DNA of 32,699 nucleotides, from contig JACDEB010000008.1 in the NCBI GenBank assembly GCA_013816595.1, positions 1-32,699 on the forward strand. Direction: 5' to 3'. Shown here in pieces: positions 23,699-32,558 of the stretch. Source of the stretch: Sphingomonas sp. (GTDB lineage: Bacteria > Pseudomonadota > Alphaproteobacteria > Sphingomonadales > Sphingomonadaceae). A program made the position numbers and the translations under genes. Each line of letters begins with the position of its first letter. Positions within the stretch are counted from its first letter, which is position 1. Under the pieces are notes generated by a model, which saw only the letters and a list, made by a program, of their open reading frames with translations, was not told the DNA's origin and did not search any database.

Positions 23699-23732
23699 CG
23701 CGCGCGGGGTGCGCTCGCGATAAGCTCCAATC

Positions 23733-25070
23733 ATGACACGGAAATTCTTCGGCACTGACGGGATTCGCGGGACCACCAATAGCGAGCCGCTGACTGCCGC
23801 CACCGCGCTTCGCGTTGGAATGGCGGCGGGGACGCATTTCCTGCGCGGCGATCACCGCCACCGGGTGGTCATCGGCAAGGATACGCGCCTCAGCGGCTAC
23901 ATGATGGAATCGGCGATGGTCGCGGGTTTTACCAGTGTCGGCATGGACGTCGTCATGGTTGGGCCGATGCCGACCCCGGCGGTGGCGATGCTGACCAAAT
24001 CGATGCGCGCGGACCTGGGCGTGATGATTTCTGCCAGTCACAACCAGTTTTTCGACAATGGCATCAAATTGTTCGGACCCGACGGGTTCAAATTGAGCGA
24101 CGAAGACGAGCAGTCGATCGAGGCCTTGCTGACCGCAACGCCGAAGCTCGCTCGGCCGGAATTGATTGGCCGCGCCCGGCGCATCGACGATGCTCGCGGC
24201 CGCTACGTCCATTATGCCAAATCGACATTCCCCGATCACCTTCGGCTCGATGGGCTGAAAATCGCGGTCGATTGCGCCAATGGCGCCGCCTATCACGTCG
24301 CTCCCGACGCCTTGTGGGAATTGGGCGCCGAAGTGGTCGCGCTCGGGGTCGAACCCAATGGCATCAACATCAACGCCCAATGCGGATCGACTTATCCCGA
24401 AGCGCTTCAGCAAGCGGTGGTCGTGGGCGGCGCCGACATCGGGCTTGCGCTCGACGGCGATGCCGACCGGCTGATCGTGTGCGACGAGCACGGTCAGCTG
24501 GTCGATGGCGATCAGCTGATGGCGCTGATCGCGCTTGGCCTTCACCGGCGCGGGGAATTGAAGGGCGGAGCAGTGATCGCGACCGTCATGTCCAACCTCG
24601 GTCTCGAACGCAAATTGGCGGACAGCGGCATAGCGCTGAAGCGGACCAAGGTCGGCGACCGCCATGTGCTCGCGGAAATGCGCGACAGCGGCTGCAATGT
24701 CGGCGGCGAACAATCGGGGCACATCATCCTGAGCGACCATTCGACCACCGGCGACGGGCTGGTGGCGGGCCTCCAGGTGCTTGCCGCACTGGTCGAGGAT
24801 CAGCGTCCGGCGAGCGCATTGCTGCGCCAGTTCGAACCGGTCCCGCAATTGCTCAAGAACGTCCGTTTCAACGGCGGCTCACCGCTCCGCGATGACAGCG
24901 TCAAGGCGCGGATCGCCGCCGCCGAGGCCGAACTTGAAGGCCGCGGCCGGCTGGTGATCCGCAAATCGGGCACCGAGCCGCTGATCCGGGTCATGGCCGA
25001 AGGCGACGACGCAGCTCAGGTCGAGCGGCTGGTCGACGATATCTGCGCGGCGGTGCAGTCGGCGGCGTGA
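23733..25070 (+). CDS. glmM: Phosphoglucosamine mutase
   Basis: A 445-residue enzyme that interconverts glucosamine-6-phosphate and glucosamine-1-phosphate, feeding UDP-GlcNAc for peptidoglycan and LPS. The N-terminus FFGTDGIRG, the phosphoserine S102 in ISASHN, the magnesium loop LDGDADR (240-246), GGEQSGHII and the phosphate-binding [12 protein letters not shown] near the C-terminus are all intact. The length is standard. It starts 34 bases after the amidohydrolase-like gene and precedes the thiD-VOC fusion by 37 bases. Confidence 0.98.
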   Translation: MTRKFFGTDGIRGTTNSEPLTAATALRVGMAAGTHFLRGDHRHRVVIGKDTRLSGYMMESAMVAGFTSVGMDVVMVGPMPTPAVAMLTKSMRADLGVMISASHNQFFDNGIKLFGPDGFKLSDEDEQSIEALLTATPKLARPELIGRARRIDDARGRYVHYAKSTFPDHLRLDGLKIAVDCANGAAYHVAPDALWELGAEVVALGVEPNGININAQCGSTYPEALQQAVVVGGADIGLALDGDADRLIVCDEHGQLVDGDQLMALIALGLHRRGELKGGAVIATVMSNLGLERKLADSGIALKRTKVGDRHVLAEMRDSGCNVGGEQSGHIILSDHSTTGDGLVAGLQVLAALVEDQRPASALLRQFEPVPQLLKNVRFNGGSPLRDDSVKARIAAAEAELEGRGRLVIRKSGTEPLIRVMAEGDDAAQVERLVDDICAAVQSAA

Positions 25071-25107
25071 ACACTTTGTTCGCATTTGTCTGTCAAACGA
25101 CGATGCT

Positions 25108-26340
25108 ATGCACATGGAGAATTTCGCCCCCCAGGGCCGGTCGAAGGCGGGTCAGGTGACGCCGACGGCTCGGATCCTGATTATCGCCGGCTCCGACAGC
25201 GGGGGCGGCGCGGGCGTGCAGGCGGACATTAAGACCATCACCATGCTTGGCGGCCATGCCATGACAGCGGTTACCGCGATCACTGCGCAGAACACGCTTG
25301 GAGTTACCGCGGTCCACCCGGTGCCGGCTGAAATCATCCTCGCCCAGATCGACGCGGTGGTCGCGGATATTGGAGTCGACGCGGTCAAGATCGGGATGAT
25401 CGGAAGCGCCTTTGCCGCCGAGCAAGTCGCGGCCCGGCTCGAGCAGTTGCGCGCCGAGCAGCCGGGTTTGCCGATCGTGTTCGATCCCGTGATGGTCGCG
25501 ACCAGTGGTGCCTCGCTCGCCGACGACGCGACCGTCGCCGCCTTCGGCCGGCTGATGAGCGTCGCAACCATCGCAACGCCCAATCTGCCCGAACTCCAGC
25601 GCCTGACCTCGGAGGAAGATCCGGTGTCCGCGGCGCTTCATCTGGTTGGGCAATATGGTTGCGCGGTGTTGATCAAGGGTGGGCATGACGAGGGCGACGC
25701 GCTCGCCGACGCGCTCATCGAAACCGACAATATGACCAGTTGGCAGGGGCAGCGCATCGTCACCGACGATACCCATGGCACCGGCTGTACATTGGCCAGC
25801 GCGATCGCCTTGTTTCTCGCCCAGGGCAATGGCCCGGCGCAGGCCGTCGCCCGGGCCCGCGAATTCGTCCGCATCGCGCTCCACGACCGGCCCGGTCTGG
25901 GGCAGGGGGCGGGGCCGATCGGCCAGGCCAACGTCCGGCTCGACGTCGGCGCCGGCCCGCGCCTCAATCAGGTCACCATCACCGGCAGCGATTATGCCCG
26001 CTCGGTCGATTTTTACCGCCGGCTTGGCCTCAAGCAGATCGTCGACAGCCCCGACAATGGCTATGCCCGGTTCGAATCCGCTGGCGGAGCGACGTTCTCC
26101 GTCCAGATCGATCCCGAGGAGAAAATCCAGGCGACGACCGCGATCTATTTCGAATGCGACGACCTCGACGAGCGGGTGGAGCGGCTGGCGCGGAGCGGAA
26201 TCGCGTTCGAACATGGACCGCGCAACCAGCCGTGGATGTGGTGCGAGGCGCGCCTTCGCGACCCCGATGGCAATATCATTTTCTTCTACCACGCCGGCGA
26301 AGCGCGCCGCTTCCCCCCGTGGCGAGTGGAAAAAAACTAA
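25108..26340 (+). CDS. thiD: ThiD (HMP/HMP-P kinase) fused to a VOC-fold domain
   Basis: A 410-residue two-domain protein. Residues about 20-275 form a complete ThiD ribokinase-fold kinase, which phosphorylates hydroxymethylpyrimidine (phosphate) for thiamine synthesis: GSDSGGGAGVQADIKT (28-43), VFDPVMVATSG, IKGGHDEGD, and the anion hole DDTHGTGCT (220-228). After a short linker, about 286-405 is a VOC (glyoxalase/bleomycin-resistance superfamily) domain with the paired ARSVDFYRRLGL and DPDGNIIFFYH motifs. The usual first metal histidine is Gln (LNQVTI) and the usual Glu after DPDGN is Phe, so a metal site seems incomplete. GTG 25156 is an alternative start closer to the domain. Confidence 0.9.
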   Translation: MHMENFAPQGRSKAGQVTPTARILIIAGSDSGGGAGVQADIKTITMLGGHAMTAVTAITAQNTLGVTAVHPVPAEIILAQIDAVVADIGVDAVKIGMIGSAFAAEQVAARLEQLRAEQPGLPIVFDPVMVATSGASLADDATVAAFGRLMSVATIATPNLPELQRLTSEEDPVSAALHLVGQYGCAVLIKGGHDEGDALADALIETDNMTSWQGQRIVTDDTHGTGCTLASAIALFLAQGNGPAQAVARAREFVRIALHDRPGLGQGAGPIGQANVRLDVGAGPRLNQVTITGSDYARSVDFYRRLGLKQIVDSPDNGYARFESAGGATFSVQIDPEEKIQATTAIYFECDDLDERVERLARSGIAFEHGPRNQPWMWCEARLRDPDGNIIFFYHAGEARRFPPWRVEKN

Positions 26341-26342
26341 GC

Positions 26343-26415
26343 TCGTCATTGCGAGGCTCCGAAGGAGCCGTGGCAATCCAGTGACTTGACTGCCGCGCTG
26401 CGCTCGCAATGACGA
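26343..26415. repeat. Palindromic repeat, TCGTCATTGCGAG type
   Basis: Terminal inverted repeats TCGTCATTGCGAG (26343-26355) and CTCGCAATGACGA (26403-26415) flank a core with GGCTCC-GAA-GGAGCC. This repeat type is dispersed in many alphaproteobacterial genomes. It starts just after the thiD-VOC stop codon and could act as a bidirectional transcript-stabilising hairpin. Confidence 0.85.
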
Positions 26416-26460
26416 ATTTGTGGATAAGCAGGCGCGCACCCACTCAGGCATTAGAATCTG

Positions 26461-26486
26461 GGTTCCCGCTTGCGCGGGAATGACGA
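26461..26486. repeat. Hairpin repeat, TTCCCGC-TTGC-GCGGGAA type
   Basis: A 7-bp stem (26463-26469 with 26474-26480) and a 4-base loop are followed by TGACGA. This resembles one half of a known sphingomonad dispersed repeat. It sits 11 bases before the rnhB start and may influence its translation or act as a weak terminator. Confidence 0.7.
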
Positions 26487-26496
26487 ATAAGGGGGC

Positions 26497-27189
26497 ATGC
26501 CACGGCACTGCTCCTTCAAGCTCGAGATCGGCTTTCCCGAGCCCTTGGCCGGGGTCGACGAAGCGGGTTGCGCACCGCTTGCCGGGCCGGTCGTCGCGGC
26601 GGCGGTGATCCTCAACCGCTCGAGCTTTCCGCGCGGTATCGACGACAGCAAGACCCTGCCGCTGGCCAAGCGCGAGGCACTTTACGGCCGGATCGTGCAA
26701 TGCGCCGCCTGGGGCGTCGGCTCGGCTAGCGTCGAGGAAATCGACACCATCAACATTTATTGGGCGCGGATGCTGGCGATGAGCCGGGCGGTCGAGGCGC
26801 TTGGGCTCGAACCCGCCTGGGTGCTGGTCGATGGCAATGCCTGTCCGCGCTGGCAGCGGCCGTCGAAGGCGATCGTCGGCGGCGATTCCAAATGCCGCTC
26901 GATCGCCGCGGCCTCGATCGTCGCCAAGGTTACCCGCGACCGGCTGATGGCCGATCTGGCGGGCGAATTCCCAGGCTATGGCTGGGAGACCAACCGCGGC
27001 TATCCGACCGCTCATCATCGCCGCGCTTTGGGCGAGCTCGGGCTCACCCCGCACCATCGCCGGAGCTTCGGGCCGGTGCGCGCGATCGTCGTGCGATTGG
27101 CCCAAAGCGAACTCGCTTTGAGCGAAAATGAGCGAGGCGAGTCCTCGGCGCCACACCACCACGGATTGAGTCCGCTCACCGCGATCTGA
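26497..27189 (+). CDS. rnhB: Ribonuclease HII
   Basis: A 230-residue enzyme that nicks RNA-DNA hybrids at embedded ribonucleotides. The catalytic acids are visible in GVDEAGCAPLAGPV (DEAG near residues 21-24), VDGN (about 111-114) and the conserved D in KVTRDRLM. GGDSKCRSIAAASIVAKV and the GYGWETNRGYPT loop complete the family pattern. The last ~30 residues (after VRAIVVRLAQ) look non-conserved and are encoded in the GANTC-rich sequence that leads to ccrM. rnhB next to ccrM is a conserved alphaproteobacterial arrangement. Confidence 0.95.
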   Translation: MPRHCSFKLEIGFPEPLAGVDEAGCAPLAGPVVAAAVILNRSSFPRGIDDSKTLPLAKREALYGRIVQCAAWGVGSASVEEIDTINIYWARMLAMSRAVEALGLEPAWVLVDGNACPRWQRPSKAIVGGDSKCRSIAAASIVAKVTRDRLMADLAGEFPGYGWETNRGYPTAHHRRALGELGLTPHHRRSFGPVRAIVVRLAQSELALSENERGESSAPHHHGLSPLTAI

Positions 27190-27290
27190 CTCAACATCTT
27201 GTGGTTGGGCCGATTCGGACTCCTATTGTTCCGAGCGCTTCGAAAGCGCCGTTAACCCTTTGAATGTTGACCGCGAGTCCGCACTGACTC
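27139..27290 (+). promoter_or_regulatory. ccrM control region with seven GANTC sites
   Basis: GANTC occurs at 27139-27143, 27168-27172, 27188-27192, 27212-27216, 27218-27222, 27275-27279 and 27286-27290. TTGTGG (27199-27204) and CTATTG (27223-27228), 18 bases apart, form a possible promoter with two GANTC sites in its spacer. TTAACC (27252-27257) is a CtrA-like half-site. Methylation-sensitive autoregulation, as known for Caulobacter ccrM and GcrA promoters, is the natural reading. Confidence 0.65.
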
Positions 27291-27336
27291 ACCCTCTCGT
27301 GCCCGGTTCAACGGGGCCAAGTTCAGGGGGGGCTGA

Positions 27337-28479
<1,143 letters not shown>

Positions 28480-28488
28480 CGCGAAGCG

Positions 28489-29559
28489 ATGCGCAAACTC
28501 CTCCGCCCGACCGCATTCGTCGACGCGCCGTTCGGTCATGACGGCCAGGTCGCTCGCCTCGCCGGCGGAATGAGCTGGTTCAGCGCGGTCGAAATCCTGA
28601 CCGTGGACGGCCATGTCCGGACCAGCGCTCAGTTGGTTGCGGTCGCGGATATCGAGGACCAGCTCGACGACGACATGGCGCGGCAATGGGCGGCACTGAC
28701 CGGGCCTCGCGCTCCGCTTCAGCTTGGCCAGCGCACCATCCGGCTCGAACAGCCGCAGGTCATGGCCATCCTCAATGTCACTCCGGACAGCTTCTCCGAC
28801 GGCGGGCGATTCACCTCTGCCGCCGCTGCTGCCGACGCTGGCGCGGGAATGTCGGCTCAAGGCGCAGCGATCGTCGATGTCGGCGGAGAATCAACCCGCC
28901 CCGGCGCCGCAACGGTGTGGGAAGGCGACGAGATCGAGCGCATCCTCCCGGTCATCCAGCTATTGGCCGCCGGCGGTACCGCGGTCTCGGTCGATACGCG
29001 TAAGGCCGATGTCATGACCGCGGCGCTCGGGGCCGGGGCGCAATTGATCAACGACGTGTCGGCTTTGACCTATGACGAACGGTCGCTTGCGGTGGCCGCG
29101 GCGGCTGGCGTTCCGGTAGTCCTCATGCATCACCAGGGCGAGCCGCAGGCGATGCAGGACGATCCGCGCTATGACGATGTGCTGGTCGAAATTTACCAGT
29201 GGCTGGAGGAGCGCATCGCGGCGGCGACCACGGCGGGGATCGAGCGCAACAATTTGCTCGTCGATCCCGGCTTTGGTTTCGGCAAATCGGTCGCCCATAA
29301 TCTCGAGCTGATGAACGGCCTCGCGCTGTTTCATTCGCTTGGCTGCCCGATCGTCCTCGGCGCCAGCCGCAAGCGCACCATTGGCGCACTGTCCAACGAA
29401 GCCCCGCCCGACCAGCGGCTGGGCGGAAGCATCGCCTTTGCGCTCAAGGCGGCGGAGCAGGGCGTCCAGATCCTGCGCGTCCACGATGTCCCATCGACGG
29501 TGCAGGCTCTGCGCATCTGGCGCAGACTTCGCGACCAAGCGCTAACGCCGCGGCTGTAG
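28489..29559 (+). CDS. folP: Dihydropteroate synthase with N-terminal extension
   Basis: A 356-residue protein whose C-terminal ~265 residues form a complete dihydropteroate synthase, condensing p-aminobenzoate with dihydropterin pyrophosphate. Motifs are LNVTPDSFSDGG (about 94-105), VGGESTRPGA (about 129-138), INDVSAL, LVDPGFGFGKS and GASRKR. About 85 residues precede the catalytic barrel and show no motif I know. The gene begins nine bases after ccrM, so the two are probably one transcript, linking folate synthesis to the cell-cycle-regulated methyltransferase promoter. Confidence 0.95.
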   Translation: MRKLLRPTAFVDAPFGHDGQVARLAGGMSWFSAVEILTVDGHVRTSAQLVAVADIEDQLDDDMARQWAALTGPRAPLQLGQRTIRLEQPQVMAILNVTPDSFSDGGRFTSAAAAADAGAGMSAQGAAIVDVGGESTRPGAATVWEGDEIERILPVIQLLAAGGTAVSVDTRKADVMTAALGAGAQLINDVSALTYDERSLAVAAAAGVPVVLMHHQGEPQAMQDDPRYDDVLVEIYQWLEERIAAATTAGIERNNLLVDPGFGFGKSVAHNLELMNGLALFHSLGCPIVLGASRKRTIGALSNEAPPDQRLGGSIAFALKAAEQGVQILRVHDVPSTVQALRIWRRLRDQALTPRL

Positions 29560-29649
29560 CGGAATTTCCGACATTCCGGCCAATTGGTATAACGCCCGTT
29601 CATCTTCGCAAGCGCTTTGCCATCACGCTGCCTGTTGCAACGAGGGTGC

Positions 29650-30231
29650 ATGAACAACGTCTCCTTGCTCGAGCGAACACAGCGGTTTGCGCCTCCGGTT
29701 GAGCGGCCCCGCGCAAAGGATTTCGTTCGCGACCTCGGTTACCAGATCGGCGGATTGCCAGTCGCGGTACGTGGCGCCTTCACCCGCGAGACGTCGCCCG
29801 AGGCGGTCATCCGGAGGGCCTATGCCAAGCGCTACTGGCGTCCGCGCAACGCAGCCGAACTCGTCCGCCTTGGACTTGCACTGGTCACCTGGCCAATCGT
29901 CGTGGTCGCGCTTGAAATCATGTTTCTGGTCAAAAACGGCGCCGCTGCCGCCCGCCAGTCGGGCCGGCCGCTGGTCCGCCAGACGATCGACCAGCTAAAA
30001 TTCTATCTCTGCACCGGCGTGCTTCCGCCGTGGTATTACATTTTCGAGCTTCATCGCGGACCTGAATACAATCAGGCGCGCGATTTCATCTATCGCTGGG
30101 AAGCAAGGGCGGGGTGTTGCGAATGCTCAAGGAAGGCTCGCGAACGCCGATCTCCGAGCTCAGCAACAAGGCCGTTTTCGCGCAATATTGCTCGGCGTCC
30201 GCCATTCGCAGTCCACAACTGCTCGCGGTGA
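29650..30231 (+). CDS. N-terminal fragment of a frameshifted ATP-grasp protein
   Basis: A 193-residue frame from the ATG at 29650, preceded by GAGGGTGC. Residues 1-150 look like real protein: FVRDLGYQIGG, a hydrophobic segment (about 78-97), and LKFYLCTGVLPPWYYIFELH, ending in ARDFIYRWE. From about 30105 the frame turns into Cys/Arg/Ser-rich noise. The expected continuation, KGGVLRMLKEGS, lies in the -1 frame. The N-terminal part is typical of the sugar-transfer-associated ATP-grasp family, so one base appears to be missing near 30101-30113. The functional unit would be 29650-30980. Confidence 0.72.
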   Translation: MNNVSLLERTQRFAPPVERPRAKDFVRDLGYQIGGLPVAVRGAFTRETSPEAVIRRAYAKRYWRPRNAAELVRLGLALVTWPIVVVALEIMFLVKNGAAAARQSGRPLVRQTIDQLKFYLCTGVLPPWYYIFELHRGPEYNQARDFIYRWEARAGCCECSRKARERRSPSSATRPFSRNIARRPPFAVHNCSR

Positions 30232-30980
30232 TCGATGGTGGGCGCACCGATCGATTGGTCGATCCGCTGGGGTTCGAGCGCGACCTGTTCGTCAAACCGG
30301 TGTTCGGACGCGGCGGGAAAGGGGCCCAACGCTGGGATTTCAGCGGCGGCCGGTACCGGTCTCTGTCGGGTTTGGATCTTAACGCGAACCAGTTGTTCGA
30401 ACGCCTCGAAAGCCAATCGCACAAGGCCGCATTGCTGATCCAGCCGCGCCTATTCAACCATCCGGCGCTCAATCCCCTGAACAATGGCGCGCTGTCAACG
30501 ATCCGAATGTTGACCTGCATCGACGAACGCGGCGAACCGGAGTTGGTCGGCGCCGCAATGCGCATGGCGATTGGCAGCAACCGGACGGTCGATAACCTCC
30601 ACTCGGGCGGAATCGCGACCGCGGTGGACCTTGATTCAGGACGACTTGGTCAGGCCAGCAATCTTGGCGCGGCCAACAGCATCGGCTGGATCGACCACCA
30701 CCCCGACAGTGGCGCACTGATCGCTGGCTTCCCGGTGCCGATGTGGAATGAAACCTGCGCCTTCGCGGTCGCGACGCACCGCAAATTCGCGGACCGGGTT
30801 CTGGTTGGCTGGGACGTCGCTGTCACGCCCGACGGGCCGGTGCTAGTGGAGGGCAATGGAGCGCCCGATCTCGACATCATGCAACGGTTCGCGCGCAAGG
30901 GCTTGATGGCGGCGCGCTGTGGGATATTGCTGGCCTTCCATTTGTCGCAGCTCGACCTCGAATCCCTGCCGTTTTTCTAG
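30114..30980 (+). CDS. C-terminal part of sugar-transfer-associated ATP-grasp protein
   Basis: A 288-residue frame that completes the upstream fragment. It begins VLRMLKEGSRTPISEL and continues as an ATP-grasp domain: DLFVKPVFGRGGKGA (nucleotide-binding lysine and Gly-rich loop), a central ALLIQPRLFNHPAL strand, RMAIGSNRTVDNLHSGG, and the metal-binding EGNGAPDLDIMQRF near the C-terminus. Proteins of this family are linked to polysaccharide or peptide-conjugate assembly, joining a carboxylate to an amine or sugar. The active-site residues remain, so the domain itself is not decayed. Only the reading frame between the two halves is broken. Confidence 0.8.
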   Translation: MLRMLKEGSRTPISELSNKAVFAQYCSASAIRSPQLLAVIDGGRTDRLVDPLGFERDLFVKPVFGRGGKGAQRWDFSGGRYRSLSGLDLNANQLFERLESQSHKAALLIQPRLFNHPALNPLNNGALSTIRMLTCIDERGEPELVGAAMRMAIGSNRTVDNLHSGGIATAVDLDSGRLGQASNLGAANSIGWIDHHPDSGALIAGFPVPMWNETCAFAVATHRKFADRVLVGWDVAVTPDGPVLVEGNGAPDLDIMQRFARKGLMAARCGILLAFHLSQLDLESLPFF

Positions 30981-30992
30981 GAGGTCGGGCGT

Positions 30993-31736
30993 TTATCTGA
31001 GCGCGACGATAATCGGTCCCAAATCGGTGAAATCGTCCATTCGGCCGTTGGCGGGGTCCCATAGGGAACTGACCGAACCGTCGAAATAAAGTGCGTCGCG
31101 GACATGGAGTTGGTCGCGGAAAAACCGTGCCATCTTGCCGAGCGAAACCGGGTCCTCGGTGATCACGAACAGCGGCTTGCCGCGGGGATCGATCCCGACC
31201 GCGTTGCGCATATTGTGACTTTCGCCGTCGGCGTCGAATTTCGGGTGAATCTGGCCGCCAAGGATCAGCATCGGACCGGATTGCGTCGCCAGAATTATGT
31301 CGGAGGATGTGCGGAAGCGGCTGCTTTCGACGATTTGCGCCCGTCCGTCCTGGCGCACCATAAACACGCCATTCGGCTTTAAATGGAAATTGCCGCCGCC
31401 GTCGCGCAGGTTGATGGCGTGGACCGGCTTGCGATCGACAATCGCCAGCCCGATCGGCCGTCCGTCGAGCCCGAACATCCCTGCATTCATGGCGAAGGCG
31501 ACGGCGGAATCGCCCAGGCCGAGATCTTTGAAACGGCGCCTGGGGGACTGTTTGCGGTCCGCTGCGAACAGCTTCAGCGTGGCCCCCGCGGGCGGCGAAC
31601 AGACGATAAATCCCGCATTTTCGAAGCGCTGGTGAGCGCATTGCGAAACCGGCGCCTGGGGGCTGTCGCCGCGCGCGCAGGCGGCGAGCAGGAACGCCAG
31701 CATCAGGCAGGAGCGGAACACGGACCTCACACTCAC
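30993..31736 (-). CDS. Phosphodiester glycosidase family lipoprotein (NAGPA-like)
   Basis: A 247-residue exported protein. The signal peptide ends in a lipobox (FLLAAC), so it should be lipidated. The mature part matches the phosphodiester glycosidase (former DUF2233) family: FAMNAGMFGLDGRPIGL (about residues 81-97), a GGGNFHLKPNGVF segment, ILATQSGPMLILGG and DALYFDGSVSSLW near the C-terminus. The mammalian relative removes GlcNAc from a phosphodiester on lysosomal enzymes; bacterial targets are mostly unknown. GTG 31736 gives a basic n-region and is preferred over ATG 31703. It converges on the ATP-grasp gene; both could act on envelope glycoconjugates, but that is only inference. Confidence 0.87.
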   Translation of the reverse strand: MSVRSVFRSCLMLAFLLAACARGDSPQAPVSQCAHQRFENAGFIVCSPPAGATLKLFAADRKQSPRRRFKDLGLGDSAVAFAMNAGMFGLDGRPIGLAIVDRKPVHAINLRDGGGNFHLKPNGVFMVRQDGRAQIVESSRFRTSSDIILATQSGPMLILGGQIHPKFDADGESHNMRNAVGIDPRGKPLFVITEDPVSLGKMARFFRDQLHVRDALYFDGSVSSLWDPANGRMDDFTDLGPIIVALR

Positions 31737-31769
31737 TGGCTAGCGCCAGCGAGGCCCGGCTGTCGATGC

Positions 31770-32534
31770 TTAGTCGGCGCCGTGTCGGGCGAGGAAATCC
31801 ATCACCTCATTGCGTTCGTCCGACGGAATATCGGATTTGGTCGGTTGTGGGCCCGGCGAGACCGTCGCCAGATTGGCCGGCGACCAGTCGATTCGTCCGT
31901 CGAGGTAGAGCTCTTCGAGCCGTTCCTTGAGTTGGGAGCAGTCCCAGCTGTCGTCGAAGCCGAAGCGACGGCTGCTGAAATCGTCCGCGGCGAAGCGCTG
32001 GCCGAGCGTGTCGACCATCTGCGCGGCGCGCTGGAATTGCGGATCTTCGGGCGTTTCTTCATCGCCCCAAGGGAAGAAATCGTCGGTCGCACCGGTCAGC
32101 CTGAAAATCCCGGTTGCGACGCCGATGTCGATATCCGGCTGGGCGACGAGGAACTGGAGCACGCGCAAATCATGCTCCCAGTTCCAGTTCTGGGCGACGA
32201 AGTTGCGGGCCTCGGGCGACTTGGTCGACAACCAGCCGACGGCTTCTTCCCAGTCCATCGGTGGTTCCGCAGGACTGTCGGGATCATCGCCTTCGCCGTC
32301 CATCTGATCGCGAAGCTCCTCCTCTTCATGCGCCAGGCGTTGAGCGCGAGTCTGAGCCGCGGCTTCGGCGGCCGCTGCCTCGGCGGCGTCCTGAAGCGCG
32401 CGTTCCTCGGCGGCGCGGGCGAGTTCCTCGTCGCGGAATTGCGCCGCGGAAAAGGATCTGCGGCGGACGTTTTCCACCGCGTCAGAAGCGATTTCTACCT
32501 CGGGGGCGGGACGAAAGCGGGCCAGGAAATTCAT
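31770..32534 (-). CDS. Acidic protein of unknown function, possible DUF4274-like core
   Basis: A 254-residue soluble protein starting MNFLARFRP, with GGAG six bases before the ATG. Residues about 25-85 are Ala/Glu/Arg-rich and predicted coiled coil. A central region reads FVAQNWNWEHDLRVLQFLV...DIDIGVATGIFRL, which resembles the DUF4274 pattern of an Asn-Trp-Asp start, a hydrophobic helix and an Asp-Ala-Thr-Ala helix. The end is acidic. No catalytic motif is recognised and no signal peptide is present. It follows the NtrC-type gene on the same strand with a 24-base gap, so the two may be co-transcribed. Confidence 0.72.
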   Translation of the reverse strand: MNFLARFRPAPEVEIASDAVENVRRRSFSAAQFRDEELARAAEERALQDAAEAAAAEAAAQTRAQRLAHEEEELRDQMDGEGDDPDSPAEPPMDWEEAVGWLSTKSPEARNFVAQNWNWEHDLRVLQFLVAQPDIDIGVATGIFRLTGATDDFFPWGDEETPEDPQFQRAAQMVDTLGQRFAADDFSSRRFGFDDSWDCSQLKERLEELYLDGRIDWSPANLATVSPGPQPTKSDIPSDERNEVMDFLARHGAD

Positions 32535-32558
32535 CACTTACTCCATGTTCAATCGGGG

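Noticed and set aside
22499-23803. 434-codon open frame on the minus strand
   Set aside because: It is antisense to the amidohydrolase-like gene and glmM start, with composition typical of a codon-position shadow.
25071-25107. TPP riboswitch before the thiD fusion
   Set aside because: The 37-base gap is too short and lacks the conserved CUGAGA and ACCUG elements of a THI box.
26341-26496. Possible CRISPR or insertion sequence between thiD-VOC and rnhB
   Set aside because: There are two different hairpin repeats, no regular spacing and no transposase; they match dispersed palindromic repeat types.
25093-27162. 689-codon open frame on the minus strand
   Set aside because: It is antisense to thiD-VOC and rnhB, has Arg/Asp/His-rich composition without motifs, and even crosses the repeat elements. 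It is a high-GC shadow.
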